DNA of 64,000 nt from positions 491,557,352 through 491,621,351 of the forward strand of contig CM077115.1 of assembly GCA_039619475.1 (NCBI GenBank). Reading direction: 5' to 3'. The position numbers and the translations under genes are program-made. Under the pieces are notes generated by a model, which saw nothing but the letters and a program-made list of their open reading frames with translations, was not told the origin of the DNA and did no database searches. Source of the DNA: Icerya purchasi. Lineage: Eukaryota > Arthropoda > Insecta > Hemiptera > Monophlebidae. Below are positions 11,015 through 21,872 of the stretch, piece by piece (within the stretch, counting starts at the first letter, position 1; each line of letters begins with the position of its first letter).

Positions 11015-14000
11015 GAATAACTGCTTAGTATACAACCTATATCTGTACATCTAAAAATGTGCGAATAGGTTGTCCACCAACCGAATGGTTGAGGATATAA
11101 TGGAATGATATATACGTAGAGTGAACCAAAAGAAACTACACATGGGCCACAATTAACTACAGACCAGTTATTCTCAAAAAATATACATAATATGTAAAGT
11201 AAACAACATACCAGATACTTTTCTATCTGTAGACAAAAAACAAAACATTTATTCACGAAATTAGCAAAAAAAACCTTAAAAATTTAGAAAAAAAACAACA
11301 TGAATGAGTGTAGAAAAAAACCCTGAAACTTTAAACAAAAAAGTGATACAATTGTACGTAGCAAAAAAACTTAAAATTAGACAAAAGCTGGTAAAAATCG
11401 GTAAAAAAACTTAGAAGTTACAAAAAATGAACGACACAAAAAACTTGGAATTTAGACAAACACGACTTGAAATATTGAGATTGGTTTTTGTAGTATATAC
11501 TTCCATGGAATGTAAAGTAGACATGTAAATAGACATGTTTGATATCATTGGGTTCATTAAAGTCTTGTTAACAATTCCCACTCATTTAGAATTTGGTGTG
11601 GGGTTTGAACCGGTATTTCAGGGACAAAAAAAAAAAAACAACTCTCTTCACGACTTCGTTTCACCTTGTATAAACACGCATCTTTCGCTTAAACAAATTC
11701 ATTAATGCATGCTAGGAACTTCGGGCTATCACTTAAGATCATTTTTGAAAAGTCATTTCTGGAGTCGAGATTTTAATTTTTGTAACATTTCCGGCTAAGG
11801 ATCTTGCGCAAGCCGCTGCGTTTCCGCGGAAAATGAAAAAAAAAATTATTCCGTTTATAAATATTTACATTTTTTTACTTTATTTGTGAGTGTAGGTGCT
11901 TCTTTTTTTTTCCCTATAATATATAATATTGCATTGTCATCAGGTGTTGAAAATTAGGAAAAATTTCAAATCGATCAGACATCATCGGGAAGTGGGTGAA
12001 AAATGGTCTGCAAAATGTCATTAAAAACGTACAAAATGTTATCAGTGAAGCTAATATAAAGCTCGGAAAAAAGGTCGATTCATACAATTTTGCCATTTGT
12101 CGACCGTCCGAAGAAACGAACAAAACACACGACTACTACTTCAATCGAGAAATCGGACAATCCGTTAATAATAATAAGTCGATAAGCGTATTCGAAATGA
12201 AGCGATCGTGCCTCGAATAAGAAAATTTCGTTACGTCACATCAGACGCATATACCCCGAAAGCCGGGGTTATCTAGCCGGCGGGTTTTTCGGAAAAATAG
12301 ATGTAGACGCCGGTTTCTAACTCGCTACTCTATTATATCGCGCTATATACATTAGCCGGAACACGGTAGATTATGGTAGATTACGAGTCGCCGGGAAGCC
12401 CGGGGATTGGATTTCCGCCGAAATGATTTGCATAGTAAATTACCGGGCTGCGGGTACTCGAATTTTTGCTATACCGTTCGCTGTTGCGGTTAAATTCAGT
12501 TTTAGAAAATTCATTTATAAAGAAACACAGCCTACACGCGCTTGCCGATGAGGTTGGTCGTCGGAAAATTACAAAAACACGATCCGGTGGCGGCGCAGGA
12601 GCAGGGCTGCGTAGTCGAATTTGAAAAAACCGGGGGGGCTGATAGTTCCCAGCAGCCAGCCGTTCTCTTCGTCTCGTTCGGTTTTATCTTACCACTTGGG
12701 ATAAGATAAACAAGCGGCTACGATTCGCGGATCTGTTTACAGGCCTTAAGGCAACATCGATTCACTTCAAAAGCCGCCGTTGCACGCGCACGCCCCCTGG
12801 CCCGTTGACTTGGCCCCGGTGCCATTTGTTCTCACAGCAGAGAAACATCGCTTCCACGAATTTCTTTTTCTTCTTCCAGCGCCCACACTCCCTCTCAGAA
12901 AAACGCTTCTACGTGGCTCGCCTTTTAATACTGCTTTACCGCTTGCACTTCCGTGTACACGACAACAGCCGAACCTCTGCATGCAGCGCCAGCCAAAGAA
13001 ACCGGCGCCTCTCTTCGCATCCGAAAAGTCACTGCAACAAGAGCGTTTTTTTTTTCTTCTCTCCTTTCCAAATAGCTTTCGGTCAGAATACGGAAAATTA
13101 CTTTTGAAGCGTATTCAAAATTCGAACTGAATTCGAAGAGGATCAGAACAGTTCTCGTATATACACTTTAGTCTGCATATTGCGACGACGACGACCACCA
13201 CCACGGTGGTCCCCGAAATCGTTTCAGTCGTCTAGCATTGATTTGGGCCGGCATTATAAAGAATTCTGCATTTTCTGATTTTACGGAAAAACTATTAAAC
13301 GATCCGATCACTTCCACCCGCTGCGATATAACTCTAATTAATAACGGGTAGGCCGTTGAAATTTGTATGTCCACGCGTCTGATTGCAATGTAAAATCAAA
13401 CGTCGTTCTCTCACTGTTCGCTGCGACACTTTAATTACTTTTGATATTTTTTTTTTTTTTTTTTTTTATGCTATTAAATGACTAGTACTTTGTTTTGTTT
13501 TCTTCTTCTTAATTCCTTGCTGAATTTAAAAGCGCATACTATCATACGTATTCCTCCATCGAGAGTTGGGATGTGCATAATTTATTGAAAAACAGCGATT
13601 GCCAGATTTATCGCCGCACAGACTAGAAAAAATAAAAACGATTAAAACCGAAATAACAACCAGTTGTATAAATACCGATGCGCACATATTCGCAGCGCAC
13701 ATGCAACGATCAAAAATTGAACGTTTACAATCGGCTCGGTTTTGAATGTAGCCGCCTTACATTTTATCGTCATAAGTCCGCACATTTTCGTGCAACAAAA
13801 TCATCTACGCTGGCGACACAGAATTCGCGTAGCTCTTCAACATCTTGTATTTTAGAATAATAAAAAAAAAATTTATCGGTGAAGATCTATCATATGCAGC
13901 GATATTATTCAGACAGATTAATTTGGTTTCCAGTGCGAGCGGTAAAAATGCGTATGTTCGGAGTCTTTGTAAATTAGGAAAGGTTATCTGTGTATTGCTG

Positions 14001-14654
14001 AAGAAATTCACCTAGTCTATAATTAGTTCCTCGAACCGCAACTATAATAGTGTATTTGCGTTCATGTCTATATTGTTAATGTTTTTATGTGGGGATAATA
14101 ATATATCGTAGTATTCGTGAAACTGATTATATTCCGAGTGGGTATCGCATATAGTTTCGTATACTCGTTTGACAAATTTGAACTTACTAATTCGAAAATC
14201 TCCTGTCAACGAGTAAATCCGATTCGTGTCTCTCTAAGGTTCTACCAGATACATCGAAGTTCAACAAAACCGTTTACTCGTCTACCACGATCTCAAATAC
14301 ACTAAACACAAACTACAATTCGCAGAAGACCGAACGAAATTGTAATTACACGAAAAAAACCATCAGTGGTTAAACGTTGATGTACACTGGTTTAATTATC
14401 GAAATGTAGAATGAATTCCATCGCAAACACTGAAATGTTAAATCGAAACAAAATCGTTTGTTGAAAAATTAAAATCCACCAAGATACGCCGTTATTAGTA
14501 TCATTGTCGTCTGAAAAATGAACAGCTCCGCAGAGTTACAATCGATCTCCGTCTTTGCATAATTGCATTAGTTAAATAGTTCCCTACGGAACAGTGGGAA
14601 TTTGTCATCCGCAACAAGCGAAATATTTTCCTTCCAAGTTTCTCCGCCACCGCC
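11015..14654. other. unassigned DNA, with an A-rich degenerate repeat and GC-richer segments
   Basis: About 11264-11475 contains repeated A-rich phrases of the type 'aaaaaacttNNaaattagac' at irregular spacing. A poly-A run lies near 11629. About 12240-12800 and 13140-13400 are GC-richer and non-repetitive. The open frame at 12780-13130 has no motif and looks accidental. I see no gene. Confidence 0.35.
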
Positions 14655-14659
14655 GCTTC

Positions 14660-15000
14660 TTCTCTTCTTCTTCTGCAGACGTCATCAGTCCACTGCTAGA
14701 CGAAAGCCTCGCCGAATTTTTTCCAGGCTTCACGATCTCGTGCTTCTTCCGGACACTCGTTTCCCTAAATTTCATCTATCCAGTATATTTTCGGTCGCTC
14801 TAAAGCTCGTTTCCCATTAGGTTTCCATGATGTTGACGATTTATCCATATCGGTCTTCACCTCTTACCACATGACCGCGCCATCCCCACTTTTTATTTTT
14901 AATGATATTTATCGCGTCTGCTATCTCTATTGTTTCTGGAATACGCTTTATCGTCTCTTTAGATTGTGATACCGAGCATAGACCGTTCCGTTTTTCGCTA
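14660..15000 (-). pseudogene. RTE-like LINE, 3'-terminal coding remnant
   Basis: Translated on the minus strand, this matches the C-terminal end of a widespread insect non-LTR polyprotein class. In order it has a stretch ending 'KETIKRIPETIEIADAI' (about 14970-14920), 'KKWGWRGHVVRGEDRYG' (about 14900-14850), 'GKRALERPKIYWIDEI' (about 14820-14770), and 'REAWKKFGEAF' followed by 'QWTDDV' before the 3' end near 14680. These correspond to the family's 'KLKWxWAGHVAR', 'RGRPxxRWxDDI' and 'WxxLGEAYVQQWT' phrases. Stop codons and frameshifts interrupt it, including a stop inside 'FV*QWT'. The polymerase and endonuclease domains are absent, which fits 5' truncation. Only a fossil remains. Confidence 0.8.
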
Positions 15001-15194
15001 GTTGGCGTTTATTTTTGTGTTCCGCTTTATTGTAATGTACGGAATCCTAATAAGATGGTGTTCAGAAACGACAAAAATTTCAAATTATAATATGCAGTAA
15101 CTCACGGACGATTTGACTTATTAATTCCGAAATTTGGAATAATTCATTACAATTAAAATTCTCTTTAAAACCATATTTGTAACATTAAACTAAC

Positions 15195-15235
15195 CGATTA
15201 CCCTGGGCGGCAAAAAAAAAAAAAAAAAAAAAAAA
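15195..15235. repeat. poly-A tract
   Basis: A run of about 23 A residues near 15211-15233 with no clear LINE or SINE body immediately upstream. It could be an orphan tail. Confidence 0.7.
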
Positions 15236-15545
15236 GTCAAGAATATATAATATGGTATTTAAAACGACCTTAAAAATCACCCTTAAAAATCACCCTTAAA
15301 AATTCATAACTCATCACCGGATAAACCTTTAAAGGGGAAATTCATAATACAAAATAAAATGCAGAAGTCCTTTCATAAAATTAAAAAATTGAAGATAAAA
15401 AATTATTTAAACCCGTCCACTTTGGGCCAAAAACATCAAAAAATATTTGGGTGCGGCTGTGCTGAGGCACAGGGCCGTTGAATTAACGTGAAACGCCTAT
15501 ATTGGTTTAAGTATTTATATATATTTATATATATATATATATATA

Positions 15546-15898
15546 AACTCGGCCACTTTGGCCTCGCAACGGGCTGTGCCCCTTGACCCCTCTTGCTTTA
15601 ATTTCTGTCTCTTTTTCTTCTATACTTTGTATAAAATGATCAAAATTTACAACGTAATTCTTACCGGCATCAACACACACAAAAAATAACATAACCACAA
15701 AAATCCTATTCTAACACTTAACTTCCGTTATATAAAATTAAGACATTTTTTCGTTACATTTTTCGTTACATATTTCATTACATAAAATTATGACATTTTT
15801 TAAATAACAATAACAAAAATCCTACAAAATATAACAAACGTTACATAAAATTGGGACATTTTTTCGAATCCCCGGGGTAGCCTAAGAATTACGTTGTA

Positions 15899-15900
<2 letters not shown>
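15546..15900 (+). repeat. family R interspersed repeat, copy 1
   Basis: It starts directly after a (TA)n tract with 'aaactcggccactttggcc', continues through 'gggctgtgccccttgacccc', then 'ttctgtctctttttcttcta', and ends with repeated 'ttacataaaattNNgacatttttt' phrases before another (TA)n tract. The segment from about 15590 to 15860 is matched in reverse complement at 19395-19570. It has no coding capacity. Class unknown. Confidence 0.75.
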
Positions 15901-15935
<35 letters not shown>

Positions 15936-15961
15936 AATGTATATCAATATATATATAAAGA

Positions 15962-15993
<32 letters not shown>

Positions 15994-16096
15994 TATGTAA
16001 ATATATATATATATAAATATATGTAAATATATATATATATAAATATATGTAAATATATATATATAAATATATGTAAATATATATATATATAAATAT
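15901..16096. repeat. (TA)n/(TATG)-rich satellite tract
   Basis: About 200 bp of TA dinucleotides interrupted by repeated 'aaatatatgtaaat' phrases. Long tyrosine/isoleucine open frames here are artefacts of the repeat. Confidence 0.95.
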
Positions 16097-16123
16097 ATGC
16101 GGTGAAAAATAATAGTCGTTGCG

Positions 16124-16790
16124 TTGCACGATTTCGTTTCACGATCTTGTTTCACAATTTCGTTTCACGAGCAATTTTCAAGACGTTTCACGTCAAAAAA
16201 GGAAGTTCACGTGAGTAATAGCCCGAGTAAAAAAAATGGTGAGGAAACCAAAACATATTTCATACATATGCGTAAAGGACCGCTTCATAGGAAAAATATA
16301 GCTAAGCTTACAACTTTATATTCCGACTCTTGGGGCGCCGAAAGCTCGAAATTTTGGGAAAAAATTTTTTTTTTTCCAGGAGGTATGTGATATATTGTTG
16401 AAAAGAGATTGCTATTTGCCGGGAACGAAACCGTATTTCATTTCCTTAACGGAACTTTTAAAGTTGACGAAACGTTCAAAAAAGCGCGAAAGATGACGCG
16501 TGTTTCCCTCTTGACGACGCGAGTATCATAGTTAAAAAAATAGGAACAGTGTTTAAAATACTTGCACTCCGTACATTTTTCTAGTTTGGAGCATCCGGGT
16601 TTCCAACGTTAAAATTAGACCCCGGGGGTCGCGGAAAACTCCGAATTTTTTGAATATCGATAGAGTGATCGCGCAATTTGTCAGGAACACGAAACGGTAT
16701 TTCACTTTTTTAACGAAATTTTCAAGATGGCGATAATTTCAAAAAATCGCAAAATATTACGTTCCTCTTTCTCTTTACAGCGGGAAAAAT
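16124..16790. repeat. short repeats and a diverged tandem duplication
   Basis: At 16124-16190 the phrase 'cacgatttcgtttcac' occurs about three times in variant form. From about 16330 two diverged units of roughly 270 bp follow each other. Both contain, in the same order, a GGGGC/GGGGG-TCG phrase, 'gaaaNtNcgaattttttg'-like sequence, 'aacNcgaaacNgtatttca' and 'tttaacgNaa'. No protein coding is evident. Confidence 0.55.
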
Positions 16791-18712
16791 CAAATTCCTT
16801 TTTTTTGGAATGTATTATTATGTAAACGTAAATATTATAATTATCTTTAATTTAATACACGGACTTCTCAGCAACACCATGCTTGACTGAACCTGTTTTT
16901 GTTAGTATCTATGTTTTAACGGCATATATTTAGACTCTGCCAGAATACACTGGTGAAAAGCTCCGTTTTTCAGATTTAGAGGTCCTTAACTATACACTCC
17001 TAAGTTTTTTGGAAATTCCTTCCATGCTAATTGTGTTCTTTCAGATAATTCGTCCGGCAAATTGTTATTCACTTTAATTAACTGACCTAAACAAATTAAT
17101 TTGTCTACTCGTTGCGTTCCTTGCGAGTCTGTATGTTATGTATGGTACCGTTTTTATCTATTACAGGTTCGTTGTACAAGCATTTAGTTTTGATTAATCA
17201 AGTTATAACGATTTAACTTTCGATATATTACGATTCACAATACTGGGCAGTTTCGAACAGTCTACGGATTACATCGCGCAATAAACTTATAAATAAGAAA
17301 AGAATGTTATTTTTTGTAAAAGTCGTATAGGTTAATAAATATTAATTAACTGTTATAATTTAAATATTTAATAATGGCTGAACTAAGTTTTAAATTAAAC
17401 TTTTACATTATTTATGTATCATTTTCAGCAAAATACAAATATTCGGTATATTTTAAAGTTCATATTTATATAGTAATATTTAAAGTGATCGAATGTTTTT
17501 CAACTATTAAATAACAAAGCGTAGTTCAGTTCAACTATAATCGGAGAAAAACGAACAAGAAATACAAGCGTAAATAACGATAACTAGAAAAATAAATACT
17601 GATCAAGACACTGACATCATTCTCTAACGATGACACTCCTGAGGCATTGCAACCCATTTAACCAGTCTCTCCCTAACAGAGTAACTTCAAAACACTGAAA
17701 GACGTAGCGATATTATCGAAAATAATGCGGAAAATAAAATATTCAAACGATCAAGGACTAACCAAATACTTGATATGATAAGGGTACCATGATTTATTAC
17801 GAACTTTAACGAGTTTAATACCTGTAATTCTCATTCTTCCTGTGAACTATGCATGCGCATATAATTGAATATCGCGATTATTTAGCCATCAACGTAGAAA
17901 ACAGAATTTTTCGAATAATTAATTAAAATACTAGAAAAATCAACCGTTACCGGTGATTCGACAAAACATACACGCAGCTTCGCTAACGTGTCGGTTAATA
18001 CCACAACAATGATGAATTTGACACCGTTGATAGGCGAAAATAGCGTACAACTTCTGTAATACCCGAAACAGAGGTCAGCTGCTGTCGTATCTTCGGCAGT
18101 TATGAACAAGGTGCCAAGCAATTTCTTCAAAACACGATGAAATAAAGCTCATGCTATGTATTCGCCACTTGCAAAAGCAATATATATTTCTTTAGCTCTG
18201 CATCCGGTTCCCGCGTTTTTCCAACATTACCCGCAAAAACCGATCGCATTTTCTTCAGTAACCTTATGAACAGCTCGTGATCAGTTTTATATTTCGGGCT
18301 ACGTCAATACGATGAAATTTTTCGTATTACAGGTTACATTCGTGTAACAGAAATGTACAAATAATACAGCAATATATAAATTAACAAAATTTTGAAAATT
18401 ATTTCTCGATCCGAGTTAAAAGCAAATATGGTGAATAAATGTCGACAGTTATGTAAACAAAAAGGTTTCCTATGCATCGACTATACTTTTGGATTAAGGA
18501 AATAAAGTGTGTGCAATCCTTTATTTTTGCCAACTAAAACAGTCTTCTACTAAAACAACGCCGGATTTGAAAGCAAGATTAATGACTTTGAAAATATTTC
18601 TAAAGAAGACGCAACTTTTTGCAGTGACCCCGCAGAAACTGTTAAGATGGCGCGCATCAGCACCTTACGCGTAAATGATATTCCTTTGTGTAATTAATTA
18701 TTAATAATTCGG

Positions 18713-18715
<3 letters not shown>
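16791..18715. other. unassigned AT-rich DNA
   Basis: About 1.9 kb with no recognised gene, repeat family or RNA. Confidence 0.35.

Positions 18716-18793
<78 letters not shown>
18716..18793. repeat. (TA)n(TG)n microsatellite
   Basis: A TA dinucleotide tract of nearly 60 bp followed by a TG tract of about 20 bp. Confidence 0.96.
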
Positions 18794-18794
<1 letters not shown>

Positions 18795-19394
18795 ACATAA
18801 GTTGTGTATGTGTATAAGTTGGTTTTACAATCGGAAATTAAAACGCTTAATCATGCTACATGTTATTATCAGATTTTAACTTCAGAAGTAAAAGCAAATC
18901 TTCTGTTTAGGAATACAATGAACAGATCGAGGTTAATTTTTGCAGAGGGAGTAATAAAATCATCGCAATGAGAATTTTTTAAATAATCCGAAATAATCCC
19001 GGAGGAAAGATGAAAAAGCTGTACCTAGTAATAAAAATCGCAGTAAATCGTGAAAATGCGTTTTGCAATTTTTCATATTTAAAAAAACAGAGAACGGCGA
19101 AGTTAATTTAATAATTAAACCACCGAACAAATTTGATGTAGTGTAGGAATTCTGGAAATTCCGCGGAAATTCCAGCAGGCCGAATTCCAGGAAGTAGCGT
19201 ACAAAATTAACATACGTTGCCTGTCGGCAAAACTTCCTTTTAAGGATCATTAAACTTTTTAAGGAAATAAAGATCTTTACGTAAGATTTTAATAATGGTT
19301 AACAGAAATTGAACATGTTTCGTTGAGTAATTCCGGTACCTTTTTTTATTAAATGGAAAATGTTCAGTGTCACTATGATATTAATTAGACCCCA
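18794..19394. other. unassigned DNA
   Basis: Nothing recognised. A short palindromic phrase 'ggaattctggaaattccgcg' occurs near 19147. Confidence 0.35.
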
Positions 19395-19590
19395 TATTAG
19401 AAAAAATGTCCCAATTTTATGTAACGTTTGTTACATTTTATACGATTTTATTATACTGGTATTCATATGAACCGATTTAGAATTAGGTTGTAAATTTCGA
19501 TAATTTTATACAACATATAGAAGAGAAAGAAACAGAAATGTAAGCAAGAGGGTTTAATGGACATAGTCCCTTGCGAGGTCAAAATGCCCA
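19395..19590 (-). repeat. family R interspersed repeat, copy 2 (inverted)
   Basis: The reverse complement of this segment aligns with about 15560-15860. It carries the same 'ataaaattNggacatttttt', 'ttctNtttcttctatatN' and 'ctcttgctt' phrases in the same order. It ends close to the start of another R copy in the opposite orientation. Confidence 0.75.
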
Positions 19591-19602
19591 AGTTATATAT
19601 AC

Positions 19603-19812
19603 ATATAAACTCGGCCCTTCCCAGGTCTAGTTATATAATTCTTAAAGAAGAGTAAACTTTTTCATTGGCTACGCTGTTCGACAAAATATTTTCGTTACAT
19701 ATTTCGTTACATACAATTGTGACATTTTTTTGGGACAAATTTCGCGACAGGACACTTTTCCTGATGACCCCAGCGTAAAAATAGCATTGCCGTTAATATA
19801 TGTATATATAGA
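19603..19812 (+). repeat. family R interspersed repeat, copy 3
   Basis: It begins 'aaactcggcccttcccagg' after an AT-rich tract. It contains 'gaagagtaaactttttcatt' and 'cgacaggacacttttcctga', and ends in AT-rich 'atatatgtatatata'. The order matches the 56.0 kb copy. Copies 2 and 3 lie back to back, giving a large imperfect palindrome. Confidence 0.78.
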
Positions 19813-19819
19813 GCTATCT

Positions 19820-20330
19820 TTCTGCGTGGTTCAATCCTAAAATCCATGATGATCCTTCTCCAGTATTCCCGGCTCTCCGCAGCCCTCTTTAAATCCGCGT
19901 AACTGTTCAGCCCTGTATCTTTTAGTAACGTCGAGACAAACGAATTTCCTGTTCTTCCGCGTCCTCATCTAGCAGGTATTTTGACTTTCAGTACAACTCG
20001 AAGTAATCCGTCATGCCGTAAGACATGGACCATTCAATCTAACCGTGTCTTGTGTATCCGGTCAAGTTATCTTGATTTTTTACTTTGTCCATACAACTTA
20101 TTTTTTCCATCCTCTGCCAGCACCACATTTCAAAAGCTTACAGTTCAAGTTGCCCTCTTTCGGTATGTATCGAGCAGTATTAAGCAGGCAGATGGTGAAC
20201 AAGTCAGCCGTTTTCGAGGTAGTTCATTTGGCGGCCGGTCATCGCCTAGTCATCGTTTTCGATTTACGAACTATTTCTTTTCGCCGTCTTGTCGTTGAAT
20301 TTTTCGTAATTTTTCCTAGTCACGGAGCTT
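19820..20330 (-). pseudogene. LINE 3' coding remnant (RTE/CR1-like), minus strand
   Basis: Translated on the minus strand, about 20140-20100 reads 'AFEMWCWQRMEK', the usual 'xAFEMWxxRRMLxI' phrase downstream of the reverse transcriptase in this LINE class. Further on, 'GRGRTGNSFVSTLLK' (about 19970-19920) and 'DTGLNSYADLKRAAESREY' (about 19920-19863) match the 'GRRxxSxLKxTGLxSxxEL' ending typical of these elements. The frame is broken between these parts. The polymerase domain itself is not visible in the preceding sequence, so this is a 5'-truncated dead copy. It abuts family R copy 3. Confidence 0.72.
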
Positions 20331-20694
20331 AACGGTCCCCGTTTAAACTTTATTTTTCCGTCGTTTTATCGTTGAATTTTTATACATTTTCTGATCACGG
20401 AGCACCCGGTGATTCTTTTTTACATTTTACTTTTTCTCTGCTGATGAGAGTTTTTTATTTATCTGCCAAGAAATAACAACGCTCAATTCGCTTAGGAATA
20501 TCTGAGATGAGTCTCGAGTCGGGAGAGATCGCTTCATTCAAATCAAGCGTTACAGTAATATTATTATTTTTTATTCCGCATTGCAAACTTATCGTTCAAA
20601 TTTAAAAAAGAGAAAAAAAAACTCGTAAAAGTTGTAACAAATTGGTAAAATCTATGAAGATCTTAAGACCACCACCTCATACGGAAACAATTGT
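20331..20694. other. unassigned DNA
   Basis: No gene or repeat family identified. It is mildly repetitive at its left edge, where 'tcgttgaatttttNNtaNtttt' occurs twice (about 20292 and 20370). Confidence 0.35.
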
Positions 20695-21066
20695 AATATT
20701 AATATATTACAATTTTAATATATTACAATTTCAATATATTACAATTTCAATATATTACAATTTTAATATATTACAATTTTAATATATTACAATTTTAATA
20801 TATTACAATTTCAATATATTACAATTTTAATATATTACAATTTTAATATATTACAATTTCAATATATTACAATTTCAATATATTAACATTTCAATATATT
20901 ACAATTTCAATATATTACAATTTCAATATATTACAATTTTAATATATTACAATTTTAATATATTACAATTTTAATATATTACAATTTTAATATATTACAA
21001 TTTTAATATATTACAATTTTAATATATTACAATTTTAATTTATTACAATTTTAATATATTACAATT
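20695..21066. repeat. 16-bp minisatellite, about 22 units
   Basis: The unit is 'acaattttaatatatt', with many copies having C instead of T at the eighth position ('acaatttcaatatatt'). It runs without large gaps for about 370 bp. Units differ by few substitutions, with one altered unit (ttaacatttc) near 20884. Confidence 0.95.
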
Positions 21067-21171
21067 GTAATAAATACAAGCGTAACGAACCAATTTAAAT
21101 GTACAAACGTGTTTCTATGTAGTATAATCGTTTATACATTTAAACTGGTTTGTTATACTTGTATTTGTTAC
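21067..21171. repeat. hairpin (inverted repeat) adjoining the minisatellite
   Basis: The left arm 21067-21109 and right arm 21129-21171 are reverse complements over 43 bp with six differences, all transitions, around a 19-bp loop. Its outer ends ('gtaataaatac' and 'gtatttgttac') overlap the motif that makes up the neighbouring minisatellite. Confidence 0.85.
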
Positions 21172-21345
21172 AATTTAAATAATTGGATACCAGAGAAATC
21201 TGAGAAAATAAAAACGGCCGAGAGGAAAGAGCTGGCCCCTAGTATTCTCTTTAGATTCCTTGGAACCTGAAGTACATTATGAAAAGCTTAATTTCACAAT
21301 CCATGATTTATCGAGGATATACAGGACTTACTTTACTTTACTTTT
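21172..21345 (+). mobile_element. SINE-B copy, 5'-truncated, plus strand
   Basis: It lacks the tRNA-like head and begins in the body at 'aataattggataccagaga'. It continues with 'aaaaacggccgagaggaaag' and ends in 'ggacttactttactttact'. It aligns with the 3' two-thirds of the copy at 56303-56568. 5' truncation is usual for elements reverse-transcribed by LINE proteins. Confidence 0.82.
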
Positions 21346-21509
21346 TAATTTAATTTTTATATTTTAATAAACATTAATGGATTCTATGTTAAATTGTAAT
21401 ATTCTTGCCGGGACAAATAGTACGAACAAAGATAATTCGACCCCCCTTCATACGTGATCTTTTCTTTTTTCAAATATATCAAGACCTTATAAACAAGAGA
21501 TACGGGTAG

Positions 21510-21872
21510 AGTAGGCAGCAAAAAAGAATTAACCTTCCAACTGTGGCGTCATTCAATACTGATGTAGCACCTCCAGCTATAAACAACCTAAACTATCCAC
21601 CTATGAATATTCGAACTGTCGCTGCACCGCAAGCAAATTCAATACCTAACCAGGTAGATAGAGGTGTGTCCTTCGCACGAATGGCGGCTGCACATAGAAA
21701 CAGAAAACCAGAGGGAAACCAAATAAGCCAGTGCAGTTTGAGAGACGTAGAAAACATGATATCGAGCATGATAAACGAAATAAGAAATATGATGATGGAA
21801 ATGATGAAGCAACAAAATGACATGATAACAAACATATTACATACAATTGTTGCTACACTGGCCCAAAAATGA
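21510..21872 (+). pseudogene. LINE ORF1 (gag-like), C-terminal part only
   Basis: An open frame runs from after the stop at 21507 to the TGA at 21870-21872, with no upstream ATG in frame. The first ATG is internal at 21603 and the codon at 21543 is GTG. The residues include 'RGVSFARMAAAHR', resembling the 'GxSFAxxxx' segment downstream of the CCHC knuckles in Jockey-type ORF1 proteins. A methionine-rich helical C-terminus of the form 'MMMEMMKQQNDM' follows. The CCHC zinc knuckles and coiled region of a full ORF1 protein are absent. Intact ORF1 protein would bind the element RNA. The stop codon overlaps the ORF2 start as ATGA, which suggests termination-reinitiation. Confidence 0.75.

Noticed and set aside
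12780..13130. 116-codon open frame in a GC-richer block
   Set aside because: Overlapping frames of similar length on both strands show that composition, not selection, keeps them open.
15889..16155. Overlapping open frames of Tyr/Ile repeats on the minus strand
   Set aside because: Artefact of the (TA)n/TATG tract.
19750..19790. CTGATGA in family R as a further hammerhead core (also near 56238)
   Set aside because: It is followed by 'ccNcNgcgtaaaaa' without the GAAA and without a pairing stem I, so the core is incomplete.
20700..21060. CRISPR-like array
   Set aside because: The units are contiguous 16-bp repeats without unique spacers, so it is a minisatellite.
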